Positions 7,204 through 7,515 of a stretch of DNA of 7,515 nt are shown here, one piece after another. The position numbers and the translations under genes were made by a program. The stretch is taken from positions 1-7,515 of the forward strand of contig CAIYNH010000137.1 of assembly GCA_903927495.1 (NCBI GenBank), given 5' to 3'. Under the pieces are notes generated by a model, which was not told the DNA's origin, searched no databases, and saw nothing but the letters and a program-made list of their open reading frames with translations. The DNA comes from an uncultured beta proteobacterium. GTDB lineage: Bacteria > Pseudomonadota > Gammaproteobacteria > Burkholderiales > Burkholderiaceae_C. Within the stretch, counting starts at the first letter, position 1. Each line of letters starts with the position of its first letter.

Positions 7204-7515
7204 GGCAGCGCCCCTTCAGGCTGGTTCGCATCCAGTGGCATTACAAAAGTGAAACTGTTGCCGCCGCCATTTCTTCGTCGCAATGTCAAGGTGCCACCAT
7301 GCGCGGCAGCAATTGCCCGACACAGCGCCAAACCCAGGCCAGCACCGCGCTGTCCGGACAAGTCGCTGCGCGAATAGGGCTCGAATATGCTTAGATATTT
7401 CTCCTGAGGAATCTCATTTCCTCGGTCCTTGACGGCCACCTGCAGGCTCGCGCCGTTCAGGTTGACAGTTAGGTCAACCGTGTCGGTGCTGTACTTGAGT
7501 GCGTTGTCCAGCAGG
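7200..7515 (-). CDS. kdpD: C-terminal part of a KdpD-type sensor histidine kinase (5' end outside window)
   Basis: Only the last 104 codons lie in the window, reading in from the right edge to TGA at 7202-7200. They encode most of the HATPase_c domain: an N-box LLDNALKYS at the very edge, a G1 region VKDRGNEIPQEKYLSIFEPYSRS, and a G2 box GAGLGLALCRAIAAAHGG. A final strand (NSFTFVMPL) and a short polar tail follow. This matches the C-terminus of KdpD, the K+/turgor-sensing kinase that phosphorylates KdpE. The USP, membrane and dimerisation regions are not visible, so assignment as KdpD rests on this domain plus the coupled kdpE gene. The G1 box reads DRGNEIP where the family usually has a DxGxGIP form, so the second glycine is replaced by glutamate. 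An internal ATG at 7439 is not a start, since the frame stays open to the window edge. Confidence 0.85.
   Translation of the reverse strand, partial: LLDNALKYSTDTVDLTVNLNGASLQVAVKDRGNEIPQEKYLSIFEPYSRSDLSGQRGAGLGLALCRAIAAAHGGTLTLRRRNGGGNSFTFVMPLDANQPEGALP
7211..7216 (-). promoter_or_regulatory. Ribosome binding site of kdpE within the kdpD 3' end
   Basis: The minus strand reads AAGGGG, 7 bases before the kdpE ATG. It lies inside the last codons of kdpD and fits translational coupling through the ATGA overlap. Confidence 0.6.

Noticed and set aside
1..7515. Mobile elements, CRISPR arrays, tRNA genes or phage genes
   Set aside because: I saw no transposase or integrase motif, no regular direct-repeat array, no tRNA-like cloverleaf and no terminal inverted repeats; nearly all of the window is ordinary coding sequence.

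Overview
The window looks like a chromosomal segment of a betaproteobacterium, most likely in Burkholderiales/Comamonadaceae (Rhodoferax/Polaromonas-like). This is inferred from moderate GC, the style of the LigAB and KdpE proteins, and the gene mix; no rRNA or other taxonomic marker is present. All gene assignments come from reading translated motifs, not from searches.

Layout. (1) 1-2005, minus strand: a large membrane protein of the HyfB/HycC (NuoL/M-like) family, open at the left window edge. (2) 2006-2177: spacer with a 9-bp-stem hairpin just past ligB. (3) 2178-3456, minus: a two-gene class III extradiol dioxygenase unit, small subunit (LigA-like, GTG start) then catalytic subunit (LigB-like). 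(4) 3457-3529: a short divergent control region with a candidate LysR box. (5) 3530-4459, plus: a LysR-type regulator, probably the regulator of the dioxygenase pair. (6) 4460-4565: convergent spacer without a convincing terminator. (7) 4566-7515, minus: a potassium-homeostasis unit read right to left as kdpD (3' end only), kdpE (ATGA overlap) and kup.

How the genes work together. The LysR gene plus ligAB form a compact aromatic ring-cleavage module (protocatechuate 4,5-cleavage or a close relative), with none of the later pathway genes in view. The kdpD-kdpE-kup set joins a Kdp-type two-component system to a constitutive-type K+ uptake carrier. The HyfB-like subunit is a proton-translocating membrane module whose partners would lie beyond position 1.

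Nothing here is clearly a new system. The most useful leads are kup placed directly behind kdpDE, an altered G1 box in the KdpD ATPase domain, the uncertain ring-cleavage substrate of the isolated LigAB pair, and the unknown partners of the HyfB protein. Many long open frames on the opposite strand of these genes are shadows and were left out.
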